A DNA stretch of 12,467 nt, taken from assembly GCA_040507895.1 (NCBI GenBank), contig JBEVNX010000056.1, positions 1 through 12,467 on the forward strand, given 5' to 3'. The notes under the pieces are model-generated. The model saw only the letters and a program-made list of their open reading frames with translations. It searched no databases and had not been told where the DNA came from. Of the stretch, positions 1 through 7,362 are shown in pieces. The first letter of the stretch is position 1; each line of letters begins with the position of its first letter. A program made the position numbers and the translations under genes. Origin of the DNA: JBEVNX01 sp040507895 (GTDB taxonomy: Bacteria > Desulfobacterota > Binatia > JACPRU01).

Positions 1-1
1 A

Positions 2-3000
2 TGCGACCGAAACGTCGATGCGCGCATCCTCAAGCTCTCTCCGGGCTCACCCGAGGAGCTCCGCCGACTGTTGGCGGAGATCGGGCCCTCGCTGACGGGT
101 ATCGTGCACCTTTGGGGCCTCGATGCCGCGCCCGCCGCCACGATGTCGACCCGAAGCCTCGAGGACTCCGAGACGCTCGGCTGTCACACCGCGCTCCATC
201 TGGTCCAGGCGCTCGCCGAGTGCTTCACGACCGAGCCGCCGCGTCTCTGGCTGGTGACGCGCGGCTCGCAACCGGTGGGGAACGGCGGCGTCGTCGCGCC
301 GGCGCAAGCGCCACTCTGGGGACTCGGCCGAGTGATCCAGAACGAGCATCGTCGTCTCCGCTGCCGCATGATCGACCTCGATCCGCGATCGGGGGACGCG
401 GACGCCCGTTGCCTTCTTGAGGAGCTCCGCGCCGAGGACGCCGAGGGGGAAGTGGCTTGGCGCGGCGGCGCGCGCTACGCGAGCCGGCTCGCGCATGCTT
501 CGCTCGAGGGGCAGGTTCGCCGATCGCGCGGACCCGCAGCGTATCGCGTGGAGATCCCATCGCCGGGCTCCCTCGACCGGCTCTGCTGGCTCGGCCGACC
601 GCGCCGCCGTCCCGAGCGCGGGGAAGTCGAGATCGAGATCGACGCGGCGGCCATCAACTTCCGCGATGTCATGAAAGCGCTGGCGATCTATCCGATTCTC
701 GACGACGAGGACCTGCTCATCGGTGACGAATGCGCGGGGCGAATCGTCGCGGTCGGAAAGGCGGTCGACAGATGGCGTGAGGGCGACCACGTGGTGGCGA
801 TGGGCGCCGGCTGCTTCGCCTCGCACCTCACCGTGAGCGCGCACCGCGTGATGCGCCGCCCACGCGGTCTGACAGCGGAAGAAGCGGCGACCATCCCGGT
901 AGCCTTCCTCACGGCGTGGTACGCGCTTCACCAACTGGGCCGGGTGCGAGCCGGCGAGCGCGTGCTCATCCACGCCGCGACGGGCGGGGTCGGTCTTGCG
1001 GCGTTGCAGGTGGCGCGGCTCGCCGGGGCGGAGATTTTCGCCACGGCCGGGAGCCCGGAGAAGCGAGAGCTTTTGCGAGCGCTCGGCGTCGATCATGTCA
1101 TGGACTCGCGCGGACTGTCCTTCGCCGAGGAGATTCTCGAAGCGACGGGTGGGCGCGGAGTCGATTTGGTGCTGAACTCTCTGGCCGGCGAAGCGATCAC
1201 CAAGGGGCTCTTGGCTCTGGCCCCGCACGGTCGCTTCCTCGAGATCGGCAAGCGGGACGTTTACCAGAACACGCGCATCGGCTTGCGCCCGTTCCGGAAG
1301 GGCCTCTCGATGTTCGTCATCGACCTGCCGCAGGTCATGCGCGATCAGCACGATCTCGTACGAACGCTGATGGCGCGGATCCTCGCGCGCTTCGCGGCAG
1401 GCGAGCTCACCGCGTTGCCGCACCGGACTCTGCCGATCTCGGAGGCCGCCAGCGCGTTTCGATCGGTCGCGAAGGCCCAGCACGTCGGCAAAGTCGTGCT
1501 GTCGATGGACGACTCGGTGGTGCGGTCGCGGATCGAGGCACGACCGGCACCTGCGCGCTTCGCGCGGGAGGCCACGTATCTGGTGACCGGCGGTCTCGGC
1601 GGGTTCGGACTCGCAGTGGCCGAATGGATGATCGAGCACGGCGCTCGCCACATCGTGCTCGCCGGACGGAGCAGCGCGGCCACCGCGGCGTCTCGCGCGG
1701 CGCTGCGCTCCTTGCGCCGTCGCGGAGGACGCGTGTGGGTCGCCAAGCTCGACGTTGCTGACGAGCGAGCGGTTGCGCGCCTCGTCCGGCGCCTCGCGCG
1801 TTCCCTGCCGCCGCTTCGGGGTGTCGTGCATGCCGCCATGGTGCTCGACGACGGGGTCCTCACCGAGCTCGACTCCGGGCGCTTCCGGAGGGTCATGAAG
1901 CCGAAGGTGGAGGGAGCGTGGAACCTCCATGTCCATACGCTCGGCCAGCCTCTCGACTTCTTCGTGCTCTTCTCGTCCGTGAGCTCGATCGTCGGTGCCC
2001 CCGCCCAGGGGAACTACGTCGCCGCCAACAGCTTCCTCGACGCGCTCGCGCACTACCGTCGGGGGCTCGGGCTGCCTGCGCTCGCGATCAATTGGGGCCA
2101 ATTGAGCGAGGTCGGCTATGTCGCGCGACATGAGCAAGTGGAGAGGCATCTCAGCCGGCAGGGAATCCTCGGTATTGCGCCGCGGCAGGCGCTCGAGATT
2201 TTCGGGCGCCTGCTGCACGGGCGCGCTTCGCAGGTCGGCGTCGTGCGCGTGGACTGGCAGCGCTGGGCGAGCTTCCTTCCCGGCGTGGCCTCGGCGCCGC
2301 GCTTTGCCACTCTCGTCGAAGCAGCTGCGGGCGAGACCGGCGCCGATGGACGCAGCATTCGCGAGATCGTTCTCGATGCGGCGCCGGAAGAACGGCCGAG
2401 CCTGCTCGTCGATCACGTGCGAGACCAAATCGGGCGAGTGCTCCGCATGGCGGCGACGAAGCTCGACACACACCGCCCGCTAGCCGAGCTCGGCGTCGAC
2501 TCGCTGATGGCCTTCGAGCTGATCAATCGGCTGGAAGCCCAGTTCGCGGTCGCGCTGCAGCCGGGGAGGCTATCCGGCGAAGTGACGATCGAGACCCTGA
2601 GTGCCGCCCTCCTGGACCTTCTCGTCGTTTCGACGGCGGCAAGCGCCGCGACGCCCGAGCGCACCTTCACTTCCCGGGCCGGGGCAGCCGATGGCCGGGT
2701 CGTCACCCTACGCGCTGGCGGCGATGAAACCGCGCTCTTCTGCGTCCATCCGGCGGGCGGCCTCGCCAACATCTACAAGGGCCTCGCCGAGCGGCTCTCC
2801 TCGGGCATCGCGGTTCATGCGCTTCAATCCCGGGCGCTGTACGATGGCCTCGAGGAGTATGATTCGATCGGCGAGCTCGCCGACGAGTATGCGTCGACCA
2901 TTGCTGCTCGCTCGGGGCCGAACGGATACCGCTTGCTCGGATTCTCGCTGGGTGGGCTCCTGGCCCTCGCCGTCGCCCGCGCGCTCGAGGAGCGAGGCGA

Positions 3001-3580
3001 GCGCGTGGCCTTTCTCGGTTTGATCGATTCCGATTTCCGCTTGACGGATCCGGCGAGTCGAACGGACGCCTATGTGCGCAGTCATATCGTCGACATGTAC
3101 GGTACGCTTGCGCGGGAGCTGTCCGCCGTCCGCTCGCTCGAACCGGGCGAGCTCGCGCGCGAGGCCGCATCGCTTTCGCAACGGGTGCTCGCCACGCCGC
3201 TCCCAGAGCGTGGCCGCGCGATCGTCGAGTGGCTCCGGGAGCGGGGCCACCTCGCGCCGGAGCTCTCGCCGGCTATGGTCGACCGCTACTTCTCGCTGTT
3301 CGAGGCGCACGTCGCGCTGGTCGAGGGCTTTGTTCCGCCCCGCGTCGCTGCTCCGCTCTTCGTCTGGGAACGTGCGCGAGCCGAGGATCGCTGGGGCGAG
3401 ATCTGGCGTGACTGCACCTCCGCCTCCTTCGAGCGCGCGGTCGTCGCCGGGAATCACTACGAGCTCATGTTTCCTCCGCTCATCGAGGTGCTGGCCGCCG
3501 GGATCGATGCGGCGTTGCGGCGCGTCGACGAAGCAACGGGAGCGCCACGCGGCGCCGCCGAGGAGCGGCGCGAAGGCTGA
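2..3580 (+). CDS. Type I polyketide synthase, C-terminal part (structural KR-ER-KR-ACP-TE), 5' end outside window
   Basis: This is the end of a reducing modular or iterative polyketide synthase; the frame is open from base 2, so the KS, AT and DH domains should lie upstream. Residues here count from base 2. About 1-175 look like the catalytically empty structural KR half (GIVHLWGLD, then PLWGLGRVIQNEH). About 185-500 are the NADPH-dependent enoylreductase (AINFRDVMKAL; nucleotide loop HAATGGVGLAALQ near 324). About 520-720 are the ketoreductase (VTGGLGGFG near 527, LDD at 615-617 as in B-type KRs, catalytic S659, Y672 and N676). About 797-875 are the acyl carrier protein, with phosphopantetheine serine S834 in GVDSLMAF. 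About 905-1180 are an alpha/beta-hydrolase thioesterase (HPAGG oxyanion segment, nucleophile S982 in GFSLGG, likely D1009 or D1011, H1152 in GNHYEL). The module should fully reduce the beta-carbon and then release the chain. The product cannot be predicted without AT and KS. It ends in TGA 9 nt from a convergent gene, and no tailoring gene follows. Confidence 0.96.
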   Translation, partial: CDRNVDARILKLSPGSPEELRRLLAEIGPSLTGIVHLWGLDAAPAATMSTRSLEDSETLGCHTALHLVQALAECFTTEPPRLWLVTRGSQPVGNGGVVAPAQAPLWGLGRVIQNEHRRLRCRMIDLDPRSGDADARCLLEELRAEDAEGEVAWRGGARYASRLAHASLEGQVRRSRGPAAYRVEIPSPGSLDRLCWLGRPRRRPERGEVEIEIDAAAINFRDVMKALAIYPILDDEDLLIGDECAGRIVAVGKAVDRWREGDHVVAMGAGCFASHLTVSAHRVMRRPRGLTAEEAATIPVAFLTAWYALHQLGRVRAGERVLIHAATGGVGLAALQVARLAGAEIFATAGSPEKRELLRALGVDHVMDSRGLSFAEEILEATGGRGVDLVLNSLAGEAITKGLLALAPHGRFLEIGKRDVYQNTRIGLRPFRKGLSMFVIDLPQVMRDQHDLVRTLMARILARFAAGELTALPHRTLPISEAASAFRSVAKAQHVGKVVLSMDDSVVRSRIEARPAPARFAREATYLVTGGLGGFGLAVAEWMIEHGARHIVLAGRSSAATAASRAALRSLRRRGGRVWVAKLDVADERAVARLVRRLARSLPPLRGVVHAAMVLDDGVLTELDSGRFRRVMKPKVEGAWNLHVHTLGQPLDFFVLFSSVSSIVGAPAQGNYVAANSFLDALAHYRRGLGLPALAINWGQLSEVGYVARHEQVERHLSRQGILGIAPRQALEIFGRLLHGRASQVGVVRVDWQRWASFLPGVASAPRFATLVEAAAGETGADGRSIREIVLDAAPEERPSLLVDHVRDQIGRVLRMAATKLDTHRPLAELGVDSLMAFELINRLEAQFAVALQPGRLSGEVTIETLSAALLDLLVVSTAASAATPERTFTSRAGAADGRVVTLRAGGDETALFCVHPAGGLANIYKGLAERLSSGIAVHALQSRALYDGLEEYDSIGELADEYASTIAARSGPNGYRLLGFSLGGLLALAVARALEERGERVAFLGLIDSDFRLTDPASRTDAYVRSHIVDMYGTLARELSAVRSLEPGELAREAASLSQRVLATPLPERGRAIVEWLRERGHLAPELSPAMVDRYFSLFEAHVALVEGFVPPRVAAPLFVWERARAEDRWGEIWRDCTSASFERAVVAGNHYELMFPPLIEVLAAGIDAALRRVDEATGAPRGAAEERREG

Positions 3581-3589
3581 TCCGGCCAG

Positions 3590-4402
3590 TCAGGCGAGCG
3601 AGGACGCGACGACGATCACGCCGCCGGCGATGGCGGCCACACCCGTGGCTCGAGCGACGGCCTCGCCGCGAAACCAGAGCTTCTCGGCGGCGATGACCAC
3701 TGCGACGAGCACCATCGCCCCCAGATTCATGATCCCCAGCGTGAGTTGAATCACCATCAGACCCCAGCAACACGCCGCGCAGAGCGCGCCGTGATGGAGT
3801 CCGAGAGCCAAAGCGCCGGGCCGTCCAGTGCCGAGATGCTCGGCGACGATCGCGAGCGGGTTCCGACAGTGGCGCAGACATGCCGACTTCCACGGTGTGA
3901 GCTGATAGAGCCCGGCGATCACGAGCGCCGCTCCGCACGCCAGCGGAACCGCTCGGCTCGCTGACTCTGATGCCATCGCCAGCGCTGCAACGCCGACGCC
4001 GACCGCATACGCCATGACGCCGAACGCGAGCCATACGAGGAAGTAGCCCACGCCCAGTAAAGTAGTATGCAGTGCGAGGCGCGGCTCATCCCGAAACGCG
4101 AGCGCGCGACGATAGAGCAGGATCGTGGGGAACGCCGAGGGGAGCATCATGACAATCATCATCGCGAGCCACATGGACGTGAAGGCGATGGCGGCTTCGA
4201 GCCAGGTCTGCTCCGGCATGCGCATCCACATCATGGACATCGTCCAATTTCCGGGCATCAGCATGCCGCCGGACATCGAGGCGACCGAGCGCAGCGTGAA
4301 TGCCGTGGCGACCGCGAACACCGCCGTCGCGGCGAGATACACCGAGCGCTCCGCGAGCGGCGTCTTCGGCGGTCGATCTCGGCTCGGAGGCCCGCCCCGC
4401 AT
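3590..4402 (-). CDS. DUF2182 predicted metal-binding integral membrane protein
   Basis: A 270-aa polytopic inner-membrane protein of the DUF2182 family (PF09948), whose biochemical role is not established. Hydrophobic segments are visible at about residues 20-41, 68-96, 115-142, 150-167, 208-232 and 248-270. Residues 43-86 hold 13 methionines, including the MSMMWMRM stretch and the family's W-L-A-M-M-I-V-M-M-L-P helix. The conserved loop TPWKSACLRHCRNPL at 169-183 supplies C175, H178 and C179, and GLHHGALCAACCWGLM at 201-216 supplies H203, H204, C208, C211 and C212. Met, Cys and His so placed fit soft-metal binding, which is an inference. The ATG lies 29 nt after the stop of the upstream PagL-like gene, so the two are probably co-transcribed. 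DUF2182 genes often sit beside DUF1326 genes as far as I recall; none is present here. No strong Shine-Dalgarno precedes this ATG. Confidence 0.9.
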   Translation of the reverse strand: MRGGPPSRDRPPKTPLAERSVYLAATAVFAVATAFTLRSVASMSGGMLMPGNWTMSMMWMRMPEQTWLEAAIAFTSMWLAMMIVMMLPSAFPTILLYRRALAFRDEPRLALHTTLLGVGYFLVWLAFGVMAYAVGVGVAALAMASESASRAVPLACGAALVIAGLYQLTPWKSACLRHCRNPLAIVAEHLGTGRPGALALGLHHGALCAACCWGLMVIQLTLGIMNLGAMVLVAVVIAAEKLWFRGEAVARATGVAAIAGGVIVVASSLA

Positions 4403-4431
4403 GCGCTACGCGAGGGCGCTGGCCGGCGGTT

Positions 4432-5076
4432 TCATGGACGATCGGGGAAGTGGCCGAGGCTGGCGCCTACGAAGACCGTATCGAGTCCGGAGTTGTCGTT
4501 CGAGATGCCCAAGTTGGAGATGTGACGGTAGCGAGCGTCGATCGTCAGTGCGTACTTGGCGCTGAAGAACCACTGGATCCCGCCGCCGCCTTGGGAGCTG
4601 AACTCGAACGGCCCGCCGATGTTCAGGCCGTCGAGCGTGGTAAGGACGATACCTTCCCCGCCCTCGATGAAGGGAACGAGGGACCCTCCCGTATCGTAGC
4701 GATAGTTGAAGATCAGGGGACTGAACGCGAACTCGCCGTCGAGAGGGTGGTTGTCCCCGTGAATGATGGAGCCGAACATCTCGATAGCCAGCCGGATGCG
4801 GTTTCCGAGGATCGGCGGAATGATGCTCGGCAGAAAATCGTACGCTACGCGCGGCCCGAAGGTGTAGAAATCGAGCGATTCCTTGTCAGCCATGCCGTAG
4901 AAGAAGCGGAAGGACAGGTCCTGCGGCGAAAAGAGGCTAAAGCTGCGGGCCGGAGGCGCGGAGGAAGCTCCCTCGCCGGCCGCGGCCGCGTTCGTCGAGG
5001 CGACGCCCAGTGCCGACCAAACGAGGACCGCGAACAGCAGCCCCCTCCGCGAATGCAGGGTCACGTTTGCCACCAC
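4432..5076 (-). CDS. pagL: PagL-like lipid A 3-O-deacylase (acyloxyacyl hydrolase family)
   Basis: Predicted outer-membrane beta-barrel of the PagL family (PF09411), which removes the 3-O-linked acyl chain of lipid A. With the GTG at 5076 it has 214 residues: an Arg-containing start (HSRRG), a hydrophobic stretch at about 13-26 and an Ala-rich cleavage region near 30-33. Alternating hydrophobic strands follow, with FYTFGPRVAYDF in the middle and the active-site block RYRHISNLGISNDNSGLD near the C-terminus. H185 and S187 match PagL His126 and Ser128. The third residue, Glu140 in Pseudomonas, aligns by spacing with D199. The frame is open further upstream to 5181, but that extension (Arg-rich, with an internal Cys) would precede the signal peptide; GGGAGG at 5083-5088 lies 6 nt before the GTG at 5076, and a second GTG at 5073 is nearly as good. 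First gene of a likely two-gene operon with DUF2182. Confidence 0.87.
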   Translation of the reverse strand: MVANVTLHSRRGLLFAVLVWSALGVASTNAAAAGEGASSAPPARSFSLFSPQDLSFRFFYGMADKESLDFYTFGPRVAYDFLPSIIPPILGNRIRLAIEMFGSIIHGDNHPLDGEFAFSPLIFNYRYDTGGSLVPFIEGGEGIVLTTLDGLNIGGPFEFSSQGGGGIQWFFSAKYALTIDARYRHISNLGISNDNSGLDTVFVGASLGHFPDRP

Positions 5077-5673
5077 CCGAGACCTCCCGGTCCAGAGCAC
5101 GTCACCAATGATCGCCGCCGAGTCTATGTCGAAGCGCAAGAGCCGACGCGCTCGTCTGACAGGCGCACAACCACGAGTCAAGTGAGAACGGCCCGCGACT
5201 ACGTCTTACCGATGGCGCCGTTCGCTGCTGATCGCCGATTGGGTCCGCTCCCAAGCGTGTCCGGTCGCCTACAGGCTGCGTTCAGTTGGGGGGTCGCCCC
5301 AATGTTCGCCGCAATGATCGCGTGGTTTGGGGTCGTCGTGCCGCAGGGCTTTCATCACGGGGGCGAGCGTCTCCTCGCCGGTGAGGTGCGGCGGTATGCC
5401 GAATCGCGGGCCCCTGGTCGAGTTGGAAAATTCTCATCTGCGACGCCTGCCCGCGGTCGGCTGCTATTTCCGCATCGGGACCGAGGGGACGGTGATCCCG
5501 ATCGACGAGGCCGCCAAGGTTTCCACGTACGTTCAGAGCGAACCGGGAACGAACGTTCTGACCAAGCGGCGCTTTGAGCGAGGCGCGCTCGCAGCTGCCA
5601 AAGGCGGTGGCCCTCGGGGAGCACTCGCGATTGCCGCGCGCCCTCCCGCCGGCACACGGCCGCGATCGCGACG
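5077..5673. other. 597-nt stretch without a confident gene
   Basis: This lies upstream of the PagL-like gene and downstream of the leftward glycosyltransferase. It should hold the promoter of the PagL-DUF2182 pair, but I found no convincing -35/-10 pair. I saw no tRNA, hairpin terminator or tandem repeat. One plus-strand ORF starts at ATG 5396 with GAGG at 5083+300, that is 5383-5386, 9 nt upstream. Its first 65 or so codons have mostly G or C in the third position and a balanced amino-acid composition, for example VGCYFRIGTEGTVIPIDEAA. It has no stop until 5800, inside the glycosyltransferase gene on the other strand, and its last third is Arg/Pro/Ala-rich like a shadow reading. It could be a decayed gene, a small unknown gene, or chance in GC-rich DNA. 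I recognise no homologue. Confidence 0.55.
5083..5088 (-). promoter_or_regulatory. Ribosome binding site of the PagL-like gene
   Basis: On the minus strand this reads GGGAGG, followed by TCTCGG and then GTG at 5076 (spacing 6) and GTG at 5073 (spacing 9). It is the strongest Shine-Dalgarno near this gene and decides the start against the longer open frame. Confidence 0.6.
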
Positions 5674-5800
5674 TCATCGCCCTAGTTCGGTAGCCGGCGG
5701 CAATCGTAGAAGCTGGATCTTCATCGGCTTGCTGGTGAACGCGCGGCCGCGGATTTCGGCCGCGATCGTTGCGCCGTCGCTCCAACCGGCAGGCAATTGA
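5396..5800 (+). CDS. Doubtful small ORF, unknown product (134 aa)
   Basis: This is a weak candidate only. In favour: an ATG with a well-spaced GAGG Shine-Dalgarno (9 nt), and a first half that reads like protein (VELENSHL, CYFRIGTEGTVIPIDEAAKV, TNVLTKRRFERG) with high GC at third positions. Against: no recognised family, and the final 127 nt run antisense through the 3' end of the membrane glycosyltransferase gene, where the frame becomes low-complexity Arg/Pro/Ala. If real it may be the 5' remnant of a gene whose own end was lost. No function is proposed. Confidence 0.15.
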   Translation: MPNRGPLVELENSHLRRLPAVGCYFRIGTEGTVIPIDEAAKVSTYVQSEPGTNVLTKRRFERGALAAAKGGGPRGALAIAARPPAGTRPRSRRHRPSSVAGGNRRSWIFIGLLVNARPRISAAIVAPSLQPAGN

Positions 5801-7362
5801 GCGGCGAGCGCCTCCGGGACGATAAGGTAGCAGGGGCGCGGTGGGGATGTGCTCAGGTCGCGAAGCGTCTGGATTCGCCGTTGCGAGTAGAGCGCAACGG
5901 CAGGGAGTGGCTCGCGAAAGAAGAAAACCGGACTTCCGGGGCCAACCTGAGAGCGGACCGCCTCGGCGATCGGCCGCAACGTGACGCAGGAATCGATCGC
6001 GCCGTTGACGATTCCTGTGATCCAAAAGCAGCCATAGAGGCCTGCCAATAGAGCTACCGTGCTCGCAGCCCAGTGCCGATGGCGAAGCGCCACCGCCCCT
6101 CCGAGGAGACCGCCGCCGAGGAGCAGGACGGCAAGGAGAGTCAAACCGGCGTGGTGATGGAGCGCGAGCAACGCAGCGTGGACCTCGCATTCTGGTCCGC
6201 TCAGGGCTGCGAAGGCCACCGCCGTGAGAGCGGCTGCCCCCCCGGCCAGCGCGAGCCTGCGGCTCGAAGCATCCGCCTCCAACGTAGCGTGGTCCGAAGA
6301 GACGCGGAGCCGAGGAAAGGCCCACGTCGCGCAGAGGAGTGCCATCGGCGGCGCGAGCGGAAGCAGGTAATAGGGACTCTTTCGAAGGACGGCCGTGAAG
6401 AACGCGAGGCCTGCGACGAGCCACACCACGAAGAACCGAGAGCCTTTCATCTCGGCAGACCCCCGACAGGCGGCGAAGAGCGCCGCGGGTAGCAGCACGC
6501 TCCAGGGAAGCGCCAGCGGGAAGAGGTGCCTCAGATAGTATGTGAGCCGCTCGGCGAGGGGCTTCACGCTCGCCCCCTTGTCGGAGATCCCCTCTCCACC
6601 GACGAGGCGGCGAAGGTTCTCGCCGAGAATTTGTTCGTCGACGAACCGATGGCCCCAGTGGAACGTAGCCAGAGCGTACCAACCGGCGCCGAGCACGACG
6701 AAGGCGATTATCGCGCGGTCGGCAAGCGCGCGTAGCATGCTCGCATCTCGCTCCGCCGCCGCATTGGCGAGGATCACGATGACTACGAGCCCGACCCCCG
6801 CTGCCCCCTTCGTGATTGCCGCGAGGCCAAGCAGGGACCAGAATAGCCAGCGCTCCGCGGGCGCGATCGGCCGCCCCCGCGCGGGCATGACGAGAAAGAG
6901 GCAAGCGCTGACGATCAGCGCCAGCAACATGTCGCAGCGGGCTACCCGTGCCTGCCCGAACACGACAGGCATGGTCGCGAGCATCGCACCCCCCAGCGCG
7001 GCAGGACCGAGGCCGGTCACGGGCGTCGTTGCGGCGACCGTCATCCCCACCATAGCGGCCCCGGCGACCGCCGAGGGCAGGCGCGAGCTCCATTCATCGG
7101 CCCGGCCGTGTAGCTTGGCGGCTACTGCCCCCGCCCAGTAATAGAGCGGCGGCTTCGGGGGCAGATACTCTCCGTTGAACTCGGGGAACAGCCAGTCTCC
7201 GGTTCGATACATCTCCGCGACCACTCCTGCGTCGAGCGCCTCATCGTCGCCGACGAAGTCGCGGTCGCCGATTCCAGGGAGATAGAGCGCCAGCGCTGCC
7301 AGGGCGAGAGCAAGGGCAGCGCTCCAGCGCTGCCACGCCCGCGGATTCTCCGACGCCAGCAT
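5674..7362 (-). CDS. ArnT/PMT-like membrane glycosyltransferase (GT-C fold)
   Basis: A 562-aa multi-span inner-membrane enzyme of the glycosyltransferase-39/ArnT type (PMT_2, PF13231). Such enzymes move a sugar from a polyprenyl-phosphate carrier to lipid A, protein or another periplasmic acceptor. The first transmembrane helix is at about 13-28, ending in YLPG. The first periplasmic loop has the acidic pair D40-E41 in GDDEALDAG and then GDWLFPEFNGEYLPPKPPLYYW at 55-76 with the K-P-P core. A second loop has DEQILGENLRRL, followed by repeated hydrophobic helices (about a dozen in all) and a small soluble C-terminal domain (about 470-562). The length fits the family. Only 12 residues precede the first helix, so a later start is unlikely. 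The ATG shares two bases with the ATG of a divergent paralogue. No Shine-Dalgarno is visible. The acceptor is unknown; the nearby PagL-like gene makes lipid A a reasonable guess. Confidence 0.9.
   Translation of the reverse strand: MLASENPRAWQRWSAALALALAALALYLPGIGDRDFVGDDEALDAGVVAEMYRTGDWLFPEFNGEYLPPKPPLYYWAGAVAAKLHGRADEWSSRLPSAVAGAAMVGMTVAATTPVTGLGPAALGGAMLATMPVVFGQARVARCDMLLALIVSACLFLVMPARGRPIAPAERWLFWSLLGLAAITKGAAGVGLVVIVILANAAAERDASMLRALADRAIIAFVVLGAGWYALATFHWGHRFVDEQILGENLRRLVGGEGISDKGASVKPLAERLTYYLRHLFPLALPWSVLLPAALFAACRGSAEMKGSRFFVVWLVAGLAFFTAVLRKSPYYLLPLAPPMALLCATWAFPRLRVSSDHATLEADASSRRLALAGGAAALTAVAFAALSGPECEVHAALLALHHHAGLTLLAVLLLGGGLLGGAVALRHRHWAASTVALLAGLYGCFWITGIVNGAIDSCVTLRPIAEAVRSQVGPGSPVFFFREPLPAVALYSQRRIQTLRDLSTSPPRPCYLIVPEALAAQLPAGWSDGATIAAEIRGRAFTSKPMKIQLLRLPPATELGR
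7290..7335. repeat. Short repeat cluster CCAGCGCTGCCA at the border of the two glycosyltransferase genes
   Basis: The 12-mer CCAGCGCTGCCA occurs at 7290-7301 and again at 7324-7335, 34 bp apart. Between them, GGCAGCGCT at 7315-7323 is a 9-bp inverted partner of the first copy. The self-complementary core AGCGCT thus occurs three times in 40 bp. On the coding (minus) strand the two direct copies are read in different frames (W-Q-R-W and L-A-A-L), so repeated amino acids do not explain both. It lies 25-71 bp upstream of the rightward glycosyltransferase start, where that gene's promoter should be. Confidence 0.5.

Noticed and set aside
47..2473. An 808-codon open frame on the minus strand opposite the PKS
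   Set aside because: It has shadow composition (Arg, Glu, His and Ala rich, no domain), and the plus strand carries an unmistakable PKS over the same bases.
4300..5577. A 425-codon plus-strand open frame
   Set aside because: Its main part is antisense to the PagL-like gene, whose active-site block and signal peptide are clear. Only the part beyond 5280 is left open as a possible remnant.
5282..7093. A 603-codon minus-strand open frame
   Set aside because: It overlaps the ArnT-like gene on the same strand in another frame and is Arg/Pro/Ser-rich without motifs; only the glycosyltransferase frame has helices and family motifs.
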